DNA from: Pseudomonas cannabina
GTDB lineage: Bacteria > Pseudomonadota > Gammaproteobacteria > Pseudomonadales > Pseudomonadaceae
NCBI RefSeq assembly: GCF_900100365.1
Contig: NZ_FNKU01000001.1
Coordinates: 1,550,001-1,614,000, forward strand
Length of the DNA stretch: 64,000 nucleotides
Direction of reading: 5' to 3'
Position numbers and translations under genes: made by a program. Positions 8,950 through 18,656 of this stretch are shown here, in pieces. The notes under the pieces were generated by a model. That model did no database searches. It was not told the DNA's origin and saw only the letters and a program-made list of their open reading frames with translations. Every line of letters starts with the position of its first letter. Position 1 is the first letter of the stretch.

Positions 8950-9708
8950 TTAGAGCAATTGCCCGCCGGAAATGTCGAACGTGGTGCCGTTAGCCCAGGC
9001 CATGTCATCGGACAGAATGGCCGCAACCGCGCCGCCTATATCATCCGGCAGACCGACACGGCCCAACGCGATGCCTTGTGCCACATAGGCGTTCACGTCT
9101 TTATTGTCGCGCACTGCACCGCCGCCAAAATCGGTTGCGATGGCGCCCGGGGCAATCGCATTCACCCGAATATGGCGCGAGCCGAGTTCTACGGCCATGT
9201 AACGGGTCAGCACTTCGAGCGCGGCTTTGACCGCCGCATAGAGGCTGTAGCCGGGCAGGGTGAAGCGCACGAAACCGGAGGAAACATTGAGGATACGGCC
9301 GCCGTCTTGCATGAGCGGCAACAGTTTTTGCGTGAGGAAAACCGGGCCGCGAAGGTGCGTGGCGACCAGTGAGGCAAACTGTTCTTCGGTTGCGTCGACG
9401 AAGTTTGCGAAGAGACCATTGCCGGCGTTGTTGACGAGAAAGTCGAAACGCTCGCGGTTGAAGTCGGTTTTCAGCGTGTTGATTACTGCGTTTGAAAACG
9501 CTGGATAAGTGGCGGTATCGGTCATGTCGAGCGGCAGCATCGACACCTTGCCGCCTTGCGCCTCGATTTCCTGCTTCAGCGATTCGGCCTCGGCCACGCC
9601 GCTGCGATAAGTACCGATGATGTGTACACCGCGTTTGGCGAGATGAAGGGCCATGTTGCGGCCGAGGCCACGGCTGGCGCCGGTGATAAGTGCGATTTGC
9701 TGGGTCAT
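8950..9708 (-). CDS. Short-chain dehydrogenase/reductase
   Basis: A 252-residue classical SDR. Cofactor motif TGASRGLG is near residues 9-16, NNAGNG follows strand 4, and the catalytic triad is S (VSSGF) with YSLYAAVKAALE (YxxxK). The C-terminal family segment PDDIGGAVAAILSDDMAWANG is also present. The start at 9708 (MTQQIA) is chosen because the upstream part of the longer frame lies in the divergent promoter region. It faces an AraC-family gene across about 160 bases, a common regulator/target layout. The substrate is unknown. Confidence 0.88.
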   Translation of the reverse strand: MTQQIALITGASRGLGRNMALHLAKRGVHIIGTYRSGVAEAESLKQEIEAQGGKVSMLPLDMTDTATYPAFSNAVINTLKTDFNRERFDFLVNNAGNGLFANFVDATEEQFASLVATHLRGPVFLTQKLLPLMQDGGRILNVSSGFVRFTLPGYSLYAAVKAALEVLTRYMAVELGSRHIRVNAIAPGAIATDFGGGAVRDNKDVNAYVAQGIALGRVGLPDDIGGAVAAILSDDMAWANGTTFDISGGQLL

Positions 9709-9867
9709 GGGTTTATCTCTGCTGGGTTTGGGCGCGCCTGTCGGCGCTTTCCTGACCCGCTCAAGATAGGCAACAAGGGGTTTGTAACCCACGCCCGATA
9801 CGCTCAATTGATTGCCTGATTGTCTCAACCCGCTTGAGCTGTGGCGGGGCGCATGCATAATCGCGGC

Positions 9868-10767
9868 ATGAACAATGACCTCGCGCCGCATCTCGCTATC
9901 GCCCTGCGCCATGCGCCACCGGGCCTGACCGCTACGCCAATCCCACGGGTGGATATCTGCGTCGGCCAGGGCTTTACGGAAAAGGCACCGTGCCTGTATC
10001 GCTCGATGATCTGTTTCATCCTGCAAGGGTCGAAGCGCATCGCGATCAATGAGAATCTTCTGAGCTACGACAGTGAGCATTACCTGATCAGCGCCCTGGA
10101 CCTGCCTTTGAGTGGGCAGATTCTGGATGCAGAAGGCGGGCAGCCTTATGTGGCGGTCTCAGTGGTGCTGAACCCGGCCCTGTTGGCGGAGTTGGCGGCG
10201 AGCATGCCGGCGATTCACGAGAGCACACAGAAAGGCATCGGTATTACGATAAACCCGATGTCCGCGCCGCTGCGAGACACGCTGCTACGCTTATTGTCAC
10301 TACTCGACACACCTGACGATATCCCGGTTCTGGCGCCCATGGTTGAACGGGAATTGCTCTATCGTCTCCTGCAGGGGCCTCAAGGACGGCTGCTGCGGCA
10401 GATTGCACAACCCGAAGGCGCGCTGAGCAGCATCCGCCGCGCCGTTGCCTGTATTCGAGACAATTACAACGTCCGGCTGCGCATCGATGCATTGTGCGAT
10501 GCCAGTGGCATGAGCCGCGCCAGCCTGCATCGCCATTTTCTGTCGATGACCGGCCTTAGTCCTGTGCAGTATCAGAAACAACTCAGATTGCAGGAAGCTC
10601 GCCAGCTTTTGCTGGCTGGCGAGCATCGCGCATCTGACGTGGCATTCGCGGTCGGCTATGAAAGCGCATCACAGTTCAGCCGCGAATACCTGAGGCAATT
10701 CGGCGCATCGCCTGCCCGCGACGTGCGTGAAATACGGCAGGCGATTGCTGCTTCGGCACGGACGTAA
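9868..10767 (+). CDS. AraC-family transcriptional regulator
   Basis: A 299-residue regulator with an AraC_N-type (PF06719) sensor domain (APCLYRSMICFILQGSKRIAINENLLSY is typical) and a C-terminal double HTH. The HTH motifs are LRIDALCDASGMSRASLHRHF and ASDVAFAVGYESASQFSREYLRQFGASPARD. The ATG at 9868 is preferred over the upstream GTG because the family starts close to it. It probably controls the divergent SDR gene; the inducer is unknown. Confidence 0.88.
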   Translation: MNNDLAPHLAIALRHAPPGLTATPIPRVDICVGQGFTEKAPCLYRSMICFILQGSKRIAINENLLSYDSEHYLISALDLPLSGQILDAEGGQPYVAVSVVLNPALLAELAASMPAIHESTQKGIGITINPMSAPLRDTLLRLLSLLDTPDDIPVLAPMVERELLYRLLQGPQGRLLRQIAQPEGALSSIRRAVACIRDNYNVRLRIDALCDASGMSRASLHRHFLSMTGLSPVQYQKQLRLQEARQLLLAGEHRASDVAFAVGYESASQFSREYLRQFGASPARDVREIRQAIAASART

Positions 10768-10791
10768 ACAGCCGTAGCGGGCCGCTCACGC

Positions 10792-12651
10792 TCATGCCTG
10801 GTCCGCCGACTCGGCCACGCCTTGATCCTCGCCCAGGAACCCGCCGCTCTGGTGATGCCACAGCCGCGCATAAACACCGTTCTTCGCGAGCAGTTCGGCA
10901 TGCGTGCCTTGCTCGATGATGCGCCCGTCATCCATGACAATGAGCCGGTCCATGGCCGCAATCGTGGACAAGCGGTGGGCGATGGCGATCACGGTCTTGC
11001 CTTGCATCATTTCATCGAGGCTTTCCTGAATGGCCACTTCGACTTCCGAGTCGAGCGCGCTGGTGGCCTCGTCAAGCAGCAGGATCGGAGCGTTTTTCAG
11101 CATCACCCTGGCAATCGCGACACGTTGACGCTGGCCGCCCGAAAGCTTGATGCCGCGCTCACCCACCAGGGTGTCGTAGCCGCTGTGGCCTTGTTTGTCG
11201 CTCAACTGGCTGATGAAGCCATCAGCCTGCGCATTGGCGGCGGCACGGCGGATTTGTTCGTCGGTCGCATCGGGTCGGCCATAGGCGATGTTGTCGCGAA
11301 TGGACCGGTGCAGCAGAGACGTGTCCTGAGTGACCATGCCGATGGCGCTGCGCAAGCTGTCCTGAGTGACATGCGCGATGTTTTGCCCATCGATGCGAAT
11401 CTCGCCTTCATCCACGTCGTAGAAGCGCAGCAGCAGGTTGATCAGCGTGGATTTCCCGGCGCCCGAGCGGCCCACCAGGCCGATTTTCTCGCCCGCACGA
11501 ATGTTCAGGCTCAGGCCCTCGAGTACCTGACGTTCGCCGTTGTAGTTGAAGCCCACATTGTCGAAGGTCACCGCGCCACCCACCGTCTTCAGGACAGTCG
11601 CGTCAGGCGCATCCTGCACCTTGGGGCCGCGGGTCAGCGTGGCCATGCCGTCCTGCACGGTGCCAATGTTCTCGAACAAAGAGGTCATCTGCCACATGAT
11701 CCAGTGCGACATGCCATTGATGCGCAACGCCATGGCAGTAATTGCCGCCACAGCACCTGTACCGATCTGACCTTGATGCCACAGCCACAGGGCGTAACCG
11801 CCAGCGGCCATGATCAGCGCGACCACTAATGCCTGATTGACGATCTCGAACTGGCTGACCAGACGCATCTGGCGCAAGCCGGTCTGCTTGAAATCCTCCA
11901 TCGCTGCGCGTGCGAAATGCGCTTCACGCTTCGAGTGGGAGAACAGCTTCACCGTGGTGATGTTGGTGTAGGCATCCGAAATACGCCCGGTCATCGAGGA
12001 GCGCGCATTGGCCTGCTCCTGGCCGACCTTGCCCAGCCGCGGCACGAAGTACAGCATGGCCAGCCCGAACAAGATGATCCAGGCAATGAATGGCAGCATC
12101 AGTTTCAGGTCGAAGGCGCCGGCCAGTGCGATGATCGCGACAAAATAAACGCCGATCCCCGGTGCGATCTCGATAAGGGTGAACAGCACATCGCGCACCG
12201 ACAGCGCAGTCTGCATCACCTTGGTGGTGACCCGGCCGGAGAATTCGTCGGAAAAGAACGAAAGACTTTGCCGCAGCATCAGGCGATGGAAGTCCCAGCG
12301 CAGCCGTAGCGGCAGGTTGATCGCCAACACCTGATGCTGAACCATCGTGCGCAACGCCACCAGCGCAATACTGGCCAGCAATATGATGCTGATGCTCCAC
12401 AGCACACGACTTTCCTGCAAAGCCCCATCGCCGCCGGCCTGCCAGGTCGAAAGCAGGTCCACGACCTGCCCGAGGAAAGAAAACAGCCAGGCCTCGTAAA
12501 GCGATACACCAGCACTGAGCAGCGCCAGTGCAAGGATGTAGCCGCGAGCGCCCCGCGTACAGGCCCAGAGAAACCGCGCCAGGCCATCAGGCGGTGGCGG
12601 TACTTCGTCAGGCGGAAAGGGGTCAAGCCATTTTTCAAATGCGCGAAGCAT
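10792..12651 (-). CDS. ABC exporter, fused membrane and ATPase domains
   Basis: A 619-residue type IV ABC exporter (MsbA/MdlB-like half transporter that would act as a homodimer in the inner membrane). About six membrane helices occupy the first 330 residues. The ATPase domain follows, with Walker A GRSGAGKST, signature [17 protein letters not shown], Walker B ILLLDEATSALD and the H-loop IAHRLSTI. The start at 12651 is supported by GGAGATCACC directly before ATG. It ends close to the convergent AraC gene. Substrate (drug, lipid or peptide) unknown. Confidence 0.9.
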   Translation of the reverse strand: MLRAFEKWLDPFPPDEVPPPPDGLARFLWACTRGARGYILALALLSAGVSLYEAWLFSFLGQVVDLLSTWQAGGDGALQESRVLWSISIILLASIALVALRTMVQHQVLAINLPLRLRWDFHRLMLRQSLSFFSDEFSGRVTTKVMQTALSVRDVLFTLIEIAPGIGVYFVAIIALAGAFDLKLMLPFIAWIILFGLAMLYFVPRLGKVGQEQANARSSMTGRISDAYTNITTVKLFSHSKREAHFARAAMEDFKQTGLRQMRLVSQFEIVNQALVVALIMAAGGYALWLWHQGQIGTGAVAAITAMALRINGMSHWIMWQMTSLFENIGTVQDGMATLTRGPKVQDAPDATVLKTVGGAVTFDNVGFNYNGERQVLEGLSLNIRAGEKIGLVGRSGAGKSTLINLLLRFYDVDEGEIRIDGQNIAHVTQDSLRSAIGMVTQDTSLLHRSIRDNIAYGRPDATDEQIRRAAANAQADGFISQLSDKQGHSGYDTLVGERGIKLSGGQRQRVAIARVMLKNAPILLLDEATSALDSEVEVAIQESLDEMMQGKTVIAIAHRLSTIAAMDRLIVMDDGRIIEQGTHAELLAKNGVYARLWHHQSGGFLGEDQGVAESADQA

Positions 12652-13054
12652 GGTGATCTCCAAAACGAACCCGTGAAGATTCGGGTATTAAAAGCCGATG
12701 TGCAACCTGTCGAGACGCTGCTTGCCCGTGCACTTGGGGTTGAACTTGCGGGTCAGTGATCGTCGGCAACTCTGCGCAGGATGTCCCACGGTGCCATTAC
12801 CTGTGTCACTGCGGACAAAGGGTGAGTTCAATCGCTTATCTGGATGGCAGTGTCGCATCCAACAGGCTGTCGGTGACTCGACCTTACGCTGGCTTGGGGA
12901 TGTTGCATTGTTTGCGGGACAGAGAGTGACTGTTTATGCATTGGGCTAACTGCTCGCAGCCATTTCGCTGACCATCGGCCCTGCTATTTGTGCAAAACAC
13001 GGTCGCCAGCCGGGCGACCGCGATGGCGTTATCGGGTCACCGGCCGATCAGTCA
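12652..13054. other. Intergenic stretch, no gene seen
   Basis: About 400 bases between two minus-strand genes. Short open frames on the plus strand lack ribosome sites and protein-like composition. It presumably contains the exporter promoter. Confidence 0.4.
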
Positions 13055-13747
13055 TCAGGCAATGCTGTAAGCGTTGAAAGCCTTGCCCTGTTGCAAAGCG
13101 GTGATGATGTTTTTACGGGTCACCGGCAGTTCGCTGCCTTCATTGTCGACGAAGTTGGTTTCTTGCAGTTCGGCTTCATCACCTTCACCGACGAAGGTAA
13201 ACCCGAGAAACTCCAAGGCTTCGCGGTCGACGTTAAGGTTGGAGCGCGGGGTGCGCGATGGCAGGCTGACACTTTGGCCGTCCTTGCTGATGGTGTAGAC
13301 CTCGGCTTCCTTTTTGGCACGCGCTGTCTTGCTCTTCGCGGTAGACGGATTGCTGATCGCCTGATGCGTCTGGTTCAGCACCTTGAGCGCCAGGCCGTAG
13401 ACCAATTCCTGAAACGCCGGGTCGTTCTTGTAGCTGGACAGAATCCGGCTGATCGGGAACTGCGTGCCAAGATCGGCCAGCGCCGCGCTGTCTGCCGCTT
13501 CGGCATCCTTGAGGCGCTTCAACTGGCCCATCAGTTCGTAGGCATTGTCATCATCGTGCTCATCCTGCGCCAAGCGAATGGCGGCACGCAGCTCGCGGAT
13601 TTCTTCGCTTTCCTTGGCGGTCTGGAACGCATCAAGCACCATCTCGCTGATGGTCTTGGCCTGCGGCACATGCTGCGAAAGACCAATGGCGCTTTCATAT
13701 TCCAGCTTGGAGGAGGACAGGGCTTCGTTGGTCTGGGAGTCAGGCAT
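13055..13747 (-). CDS. Conserved hypothetical protein with acidic helical middle
   Basis: A 230-residue protein I do not recognise. The N-terminal 120 residues are predicted to be helical and charged (ESEEIRELRAAIRLAQDEHDDDNAYELMGQLKRLKD, coiled-coil-like). A basic linker KSKTARAKKEAE follows, then a compact C-terminal part with a repeated beta pattern. No signal peptide or membrane segment is visible. Codon use looks native, and the ATG at 13747 is followed by an open frame of normal composition, so the gene is likely real. A nucleic-acid-associated or structural role is possible from the basic linker but is only a guess. Confidence 0.7.
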   Translation of the reverse strand: MPDSQTNEALSSSKLEYESAIGLSQHVPQAKTISEMVLDAFQTAKESEEIRELRAAIRLAQDEHDDDNAYELMGQLKRLKDAEAADSAALADLGTQFPISRILSSYKNDPAFQELVYGLALKVLNQTHQAISNPSTAKSKTARAKKEAEVYTISKDGQSVSLPSRTPRSNLNVDREALEFLGFTFVGEGDEAELQETNFVDNEGSELPVTRKNIITALQQGKAFNAYSIA

Positions 13748-13759
13748 TGAATTTCACTA

Positions 13760-13787
13760 TTCAGATTTGAGACATTTCAGATTTGAG
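13760..13787. repeat. Two direct repeats TTCAGATTTGAG
   Basis: The 12-mer occurs at 13760-13771 and 13776-13787, 16 bases apart, directly upstream of the start codon of the 230-residue gene. A regulator bound as a tandem dimer or a replication-slippage duplication would both fit. A hairpin with arms CGAAACGC and GCGTTTCG follows at 13791-13811. The rest of the gap to 14132 shows no gene. Confidence 0.5.
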
Positions 13788-14132
13788 GCGCGAAACGCTC
13801 AGGGCGTTTCGGGGGGGGCGTAATTTAGTGGAGCGACGCGAGGATGTCACGGACCATTAGCGGGGAGGTCTGGCTTGACTCCTTTAGCCACTGGCGGCAA
13901 TTGGCTTGATCTGGATCACGCAATTGCCCGCTTTGTTTGTCCTTGAGCCAAGGGCCTGAGCGAGGCGGCTTGCTCTTTGGGTGTGATGTTCGCTAAATCC
14001 AGTAAATTGTGGCTAAACGAGCAAAAGCGCAGTAAGACACAAAATATGGGAATTAAGCAGCTTGAACGATGCCATTGGGCCACGCTGGTCTCCAATCCCG
14101 GCCTGACCGGTCGCCTGTTGATCGTGCGAAAC

Positions 14133-15047
14133 CTACAAACTGTCCGGATCCCCAAAAAACATCTGAATCCGCGACCTCAACCACCGCTCCCCCGGATCAT
14201 TATCCTGCGCGCCCCTCCAGGCCATGTGCAGTTCAAACGTACGCGTCTCAATCGGCAGGTCTTCAGCTCGAACACCTCCCGCCGCCGTCAGCACCTGCGC
14301 AGCGTAATCCGGCACGGTGGCGATGATGTCGGTGCCGGTCAGCAGCGTTGCCAGGCCGTTGAACTGCGGGACGGCGAGGACGACGTGGCGTTTGCGTTCC
14401 AGTTTTTCCAGGTGTTCGTCGATAAAACCGCTCAGGTCGCCGGCGAATGACACCAGGGCATGGGGGCGGGCGCAGAAGTCGTCGAGGCTCAAGGGGCCGG
14501 GAATCGAGTCAGCGCGCAGGAGTTGAGGCTTGCTGCGGCGCAAGACCTTGCGTTTGGCGTTGGCGGGCAGGTCTTGGGTGTAGCTGACGCCGACCGAAAT
14601 TTCGCCCGAGGCCAGCAGCGGCGGCATCAGGATGTAGTTGACCCGCCTGACCACCAGTACAATTCCCGGTGCTTCGGAACGCAGGCGCTTGAGCAGGGTG
14701 GGCAGCAGCGCGAATTCGACATCGTCGGACAGGCCGATGCGGAATACCGAGGTGCTGGTGGCCGGGTCAAACTCCGAAGCACGGCTGACGGCGGTCGAGA
14801 TGGAGTCCAGTGCCGGGGAGAGCAGACCGAAGATTTCCGTCGCGCGGGCAGTTGGCTCCATGCTGCGTCCGGTGCGCACGAACAGGGGGTCATCGAAAAG
14901 ACTGCGCAGGCGCGAAAGCGCGGCGCTGATTGCCGGTTGGCCGAGGAACAGTTTTTCCGCCGCGCGTGTCACGCTTTTTTCATGCATCAGGGTTTCGAAA
15001 ACGATGAGCAGATTGAGGTCGACACGACGCAGGTCGTTACGGTTCAT
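14133..15047 (-). CDS. LysR-family transcriptional regulator
   Basis: A 304-residue LysR regulator of the NodD/SyrM-like subgroup. The winged HTH reads LRRVDLNLLIVFETLMHEKSVTRAAEKLFLGQPAISAALSRLR, followed by DPLFVRTGRSMEPT and a two-lobed effector domain. It is divergent from the quinone-oxidoreductase-like gene at 15358 with about 310 bases between them, so that gene is the likely target. Ligand unknown. Confidence 0.9.
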   Translation of the reverse strand: MNRNDLRRVDLNLLIVFETLMHEKSVTRAAEKLFLGQPAISAALSRLRSLFDDPLFVRTGRSMEPTARATEIFGLLSPALDSISTAVSRASEFDPATSTSVFRIGLSDDVEFALLPTLLKRLRSEAPGIVLVVRRVNYILMPPLLASGEISVGVSYTQDLPANAKRKVLRRSKPQLLRADSIPGPLSLDDFCARPHALVSFAGDLSGFIDEHLEKLERKRHVVLAVPQFNGLATLLTGTDIIATVPDYAAQVLTAAGGVRAEDLPIETRTFELHMAWRGAQDNDPGERWLRSRIQMFFGDPDSL

Positions 15048-15357
15048 ACAGAATATCTCGGGCCATTGGTCGGTTGAGGACGTGAGCAGGGTGCGATAGT
15101 ACGAGCAAACGCTGATCAGGCGCAGCGAAAATTAATCACCGCGCCGTCGAATGTCCACATGGCTTGCAATGTTTCGTCGACATGCGAACAATGGCGGCCG
15201 TTCTGCCTGTCGGCTGCCAGACGCTGTCTGGCTGTGACCTGTAGCGCACAGGACACAATCGATGACAGGCATGTCGACTATTAATAGCCACCGATGGTGT
15301 TACCGGCAATGCCCGGATAAAGTTTGTGGCATCAAGGTTTACTAGGCGAGGTTCTAA

Positions 15358-16380
15358 ATGTCCCGCACGATCCGTTTTCACCAGTTCGGCCCGGCCGAGG
15401 TGCTCAAGGTTGAAGAGCAACCCGTCGCGTCGCCTGCACCCGGCGAGGTGCAAGTGCGCGTGCAGGCCATTGGTGTCAGCTGGTATGACGTTCTCTGGCG
15501 GCAAAATCTCGCTTCGACCCAGGCGCGGCTGCCTGCCGGTCTGGGTTACGAAATGGCGGGTGTGGTCACTGCGCTCGGCGAAGGGGTCGATGACCTGCAC
15601 GTAGGCGACAAAGTGGCCAGTTTTCCTGCCGCCGACGCCAACCAGCATCCGGTCTATGGCGAGTCCATCGTGATGCCGCGTCTGGCGCTGACCCGCTACC
15701 CGGATGTGCTGACGCCTGTCGAAGCCAGCGTGCATTACACGCCGTATCTGGTGGCCTATTTTGCCTACGTCGATCTGGCGCGTATCAAGGCTGGGCAAAC
15801 CGTGCTGGTCACCGATGCCAGTCATTGTTCCGGGCCTGCGTTCGTACAGTTGGGCAAGGCGCTGGACGTACGTGTCATCGCCGCGACCAAGACTGAGGAT
15901 GCGCGTGAGTATCTGTTGTCGCTGGGCGCCGACAAGGTGGTCGTCACCGAAGAGCAGGACCTGTTGATGGCGATCAACAAATACACCGACAACCGCGGCG
16001 TCGATGCGGTTTTCGATGGTCTGGGCGGCCCGCAGATGTCGATCATGGGTGACGTGCTGGCGCCACGCGGCAGTCTGGTGCTGTATGGCCTGCAAGGCGG
16101 CAATCAGACTCCGTTCCCGGCCTGCGCAGCCTTCCAGAAGAACATCCAGTTTTACGTGCACTGCCTGGGTAATTTCACCGGCAAACCGGAATTGGGCATC
16201 ACTCAGGATCAGCAGGCCTTGCAGCGTGCCTTGCAGGACATCAACCAGATGACGGCCGACAAGGTATTGAAACCGTTGCAGACGCGCAGCTTCCCGTTCG
16301 AGCACGTGGTGCAGGCGCACCGTTACATGGATGTCTGCCCGATTGGCGGGCGTGCGGTACTGGAAGTCGAGTCTGTCTGA
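15358..16380 (+). CDS. Zinc-free MDR oxidoreductase (quinone-reductase-like)
   Basis: A 340-residue medium-chain dehydrogenase/reductase of the quinone oxidoreductase class, NADPH-dependent. The GroES-like N-terminal half (GEVQVRVQAIGVSWYDVLWRQ, GYEMAGVV) is followed by a Rossmann half. The usual GxGxxG loop reads VTDASHCSGPAFVQLGKAL here, an unusual cofactor loop. The zinc-binding cysteines of alcohol dehydrogenases are missing. A terminator follows the stop. Probably regulated by the divergent LysR protein. Confidence 0.85.
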   Translation: MSRTIRFHQFGPAEVLKVEEQPVASPAPGEVQVRVQAIGVSWYDVLWRQNLASTQARLPAGLGYEMAGVVTALGEGVDDLHVGDKVASFPAADANQHPVYGESIVMPRLALTRYPDVLTPVEASVHYTPYLVAYFAYVDLARIKAGQTVLVTDASHCSGPAFVQLGKALDVRVIAATKTEDAREYLLSLGADKVVVTEEQDLLMAINKYTDNRGVDAVFDGLGGPQMSIMGDVLAPRGSLVLYGLQGGNQTPFPACAAFQKNIQFYVHCLGNFTGKPELGITQDQQALQRALQDINQMTADKVLKPLQTRSFPFEHVVQAHRYMDVCPIGGRAVLEVESV

Positions 16381-16416
16381 TTCAGCACGTTTTTAAAGCT
16401 GATGTCTTTTATCCAG

Positions 16417-16443
16417 AAAGCCTTCCACCCGAAAGGCTTTTTT
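16417..16443 (+). terminator. Intrinsic terminator
   Basis: Stem AAAGCCTT/AAGGCTTT with a 7-base loop and a T-run, 37 bases after the oxidoreductase stop. Confidence 0.85.
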
Positions 16444-16518
16444 GCATAAAGTCGGGGGAGGCAGACGATTGATTAATTGTCTGCCGATCTGTTGCGCGAA
16501 TGAAGTAAGTATTCAAAC

Positions 16519-16625
16519 CTAGGGAGGCGCTGATTTATTCGATTTTTCGTCCCTGCAACGCTCTGGAGGCCTTGATTTATCTGGGGGCAACAGCTGGGTT
16601 TTAGAATAAATCAGCGTCTCCCTAG
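16519..16625. mobile_element. MITE-like element, 107 bp, CTAG-flanked
   Basis: Terminal inverted repeats of about 19 bases match with one mismatch: AGGGAGGCGCTGATTTATT at 16521-16539 and its complement at 16605-16623. Each is bounded by CTAG, which looks like a 4-bp target duplication of the YTAR type used by IS5-family elements. The 65-base centre has no open frame, so it must be mobilised in trans. It sits in the gap before the PP-loop gene. Confidence 0.75.
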
Positions 16626-17068
16626 AAGTGTGACTGGCGGGTAAGTGGTCGGCGTGTCATTAGCGGTTTATAGATGTTTATAACGTTCCTCTGTGGCGAG
16701 TGTATGCAGTTGAAGTTTCCTACGAGCGAGGCTGTAAGTGCGACGCACATAAAAAGTGTGGCACGCAGGAAGACCTGATTGCGTGGCTCAGGCAGCAGCT
16801 GTCAGCCAGGCATTCACTGACGCTTTGATTCATAATTTCGCTTGAGCATTAAACAAAAAGTTTAAAGTCATGGCGATGATCCCCCTCGGCTGCGGCCCGT
16901 TGTGTAAGGCAAAGTGTATATTGTAATTATTTTGGAGGGGCTGATAATACTTGGGTAATTATTACTCAGGGAATGAGTCATGCTCGACTACACATTTGAT
17001 TGTCAGGCTGATGTTCAATGCTGTGCCCGCCCGTTGCCGTGTCTTGTTCGACGGGCAGGTGACCTACA
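16626..17068. other. Intergenic region before the PP-loop gene
   Basis: About 440 bases without a convincing gene. AT-rich around 16840-16970, where the promoter of the gene at 17069 probably lies. A short plus-strand frame (16951-17151) overlaps that gene and was not accepted. Confidence 0.4.
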
Positions 17069-18571
17069 ATGAGTTCTATCCACGAACAGGCAATGAATTA
17101 CGTCTACCAACAAGTGCTGCAGCGTTTGTTGGGGTATTTCAGTCGTGCTGAGCGTACGGCATTGCAGTTGCTGATTCAGCGGTTGATTGTCGCCGCTGGC
17201 GGGATCGAGCGAATATCCGGCTTCAAAGTGCTGGTGGCCTTCGGAGGCGGCAAGGACAGCGCCTACACGCTGGCTTTTTTGCGCGCCGCTCAATTGAGTA
17301 TTGCCTGTCGCTCGCCCGGCACTTTCAATCTGCGCGTCGCCACTCGCCGTCATGCGGGCATGACCCCGGCGGTGATGGGCAATATCAACCGCACCTATTC
17401 GGCATTGTTTCTGTACGACGATCCGCGGGTCGAGATGCTGGTGATCGACAACCAGTACACGCAAGCCTTTGAGCCGGACCTGCCTTTTTCCAGCGCCGGT
17501 CGCGAGCAGAACCGCATGGACGTGCTGCTCGGTGGCCATCTTTCCGCCGGAGACGCGCGCACCACGTTCTGCAATACCTGTTACCTGGGCCTGGCAGAGT
17601 TTCTGGGGCGCGCGCTGAGCTGGGGCAGCGGTGTCGATGCGGTGCTGAGCGGTGATTCGCGCCGGGAGCAAAAGCAGTACATCACCTGGCTCATGCGCCT
17701 GGCGCAGCGCACTGGCCAACACCCCGGCCATTGGGGCAACCAGACGCTGAGCGGCGTTCTGAAGATGATCGACGCCATCGGTCAGGCCTATTATCACGAG
17801 CTTTACGGGGACGATCCGCAAGGTCTGCGCGCCAGTCGGGCTGCCGCCGTGGCCGGCAAAGCCAGCGCGCCAGCGTTCATCACCATCGCCGATCTGGTCA
17901 GCTGCAAGGCTGATGAGCACTGGAGTCTGCTCACCGAGTTTCTGGATTTCCGTTTCGACGATCTGGCGTTCAGCTTCAGTGAATCGGACTGCGCCAATCC
18001 GTTGCTGATGGCACACATGCGTGGCCTCAGCGCGCAATATTTGCACGAGCGCAGCTACGCCGACGGGATTGCCGAGTACCTGGAGCTGGCGGCTTCGCTT
18101 ATGCGCCGAAAGCAGATGCCGCCTCGGTTGATTGATAAAGCGTTGAGTGCTTATGCCGGGCAGGCGCGTATCGACATGCGCCGCGAGCTCGCTTCAAACT
18201 TTGCTCAGGAAGGTTTTGGCCTGAGCGAAACCCAACTGGTCTGTATGTTGTTCTCGCCCTTCGTCGATCAGGGCCGTGGTCTGGAAGCGTTTTTGCGCAG
18301 TTGCCATCCCGGCATGCTGGTCGCGCTGCCAGACCTGCACAAGGCGCTGTCAGGCTCAACTGCCCCGGATCAGGTCATGCAATGGCTGGTGGACATCAGC
18401 GGTTTGAGTCTCAAAGGGCTGCAGAACCTCTATGACAAGCAGCGCGTGGACTTTGCTGATCCGGATTCGCTCATCGCCAGAATACGTGCCGCCGACCCTG
18501 ACAAGGGGCGGGTCATGAGCCTAGATCCGGCCACCGGCGAGGCGCTGGCAGAGGTGCTCTCCGGGCGCTGA
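17069..18571 (+). CDS. PP-loop ATPase-like protein of unknown function
   Basis: A 500-residue cytoplasmic protein. KVLVAFGGGKDSAYTLAFLR near residues 53-72 is a PP-loop (SGGxDS-type) motif, as in enzymes that adenylate a substrate before amidation, thiolation or ligation (QueC/ExsB, TilS and asparagine synthetase relatives). TTFCNTCYLG near residue 170 holds a CxxC that could bind metal or form a persulfide, and VLSGDSRREQKQY could line the active site. The C-terminal 200 residues are helical and unassigned. ATG 17069 follows AGGTGA. A MocR regulator gene lies directly downstream. Substrate and product cannot be inferred. Confidence 0.75.
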   Translation: MSSIHEQAMNYVYQQVLQRLLGYFSRAERTALQLLIQRLIVAAGGIERISGFKVLVAFGGGKDSAYTLAFLRAAQLSIACRSPGTFNLRVATRRHAGMTPAVMGNINRTYSALFLYDDPRVEMLVIDNQYTQAFEPDLPFSSAGREQNRMDVLLGGHLSAGDARTTFCNTCYLGLAEFLGRALSWGSGVDAVLSGDSRREQKQYITWLMRLAQRTGQHPGHWGNQTLSGVLKMIDAIGQAYYHELYGDDPQGLRASRAAAVAGKASAPAFITIADLVSCKADEHWSLLTEFLDFRFDDLAFSFSESDCANPLLMAHMRGLSAQYLHERSYADGIAEYLELAASLMRRKQMPPRLIDKALSAYAGQARIDMRRELASNFAQEGFGLSETQLVCMLFSPFVDQGRGLEAFLRSCHPGMLVALPDLHKALSGSTAPDQVMQWLVDISGLSLKGLQNLYDKQRVDFADPDSLIARIRAADPDKGRVMSLDPATGEALAEVLSGR

Positions 18572-18656
18572 ACCGGGGGGCGGATCAGGGCTGTGGCCGG
18601 TCGCCTGGCAGCAGCCCTGTGGTGATCGCCCGGACTTATTGGCGACTGAGCGCTGG

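Noticed and set aside
15136..16320. 394-codon open frame opposite the oxidoreductase gene
   Set aside because: Antisense shadow; the plus-strand gene has clear MDR motifs.
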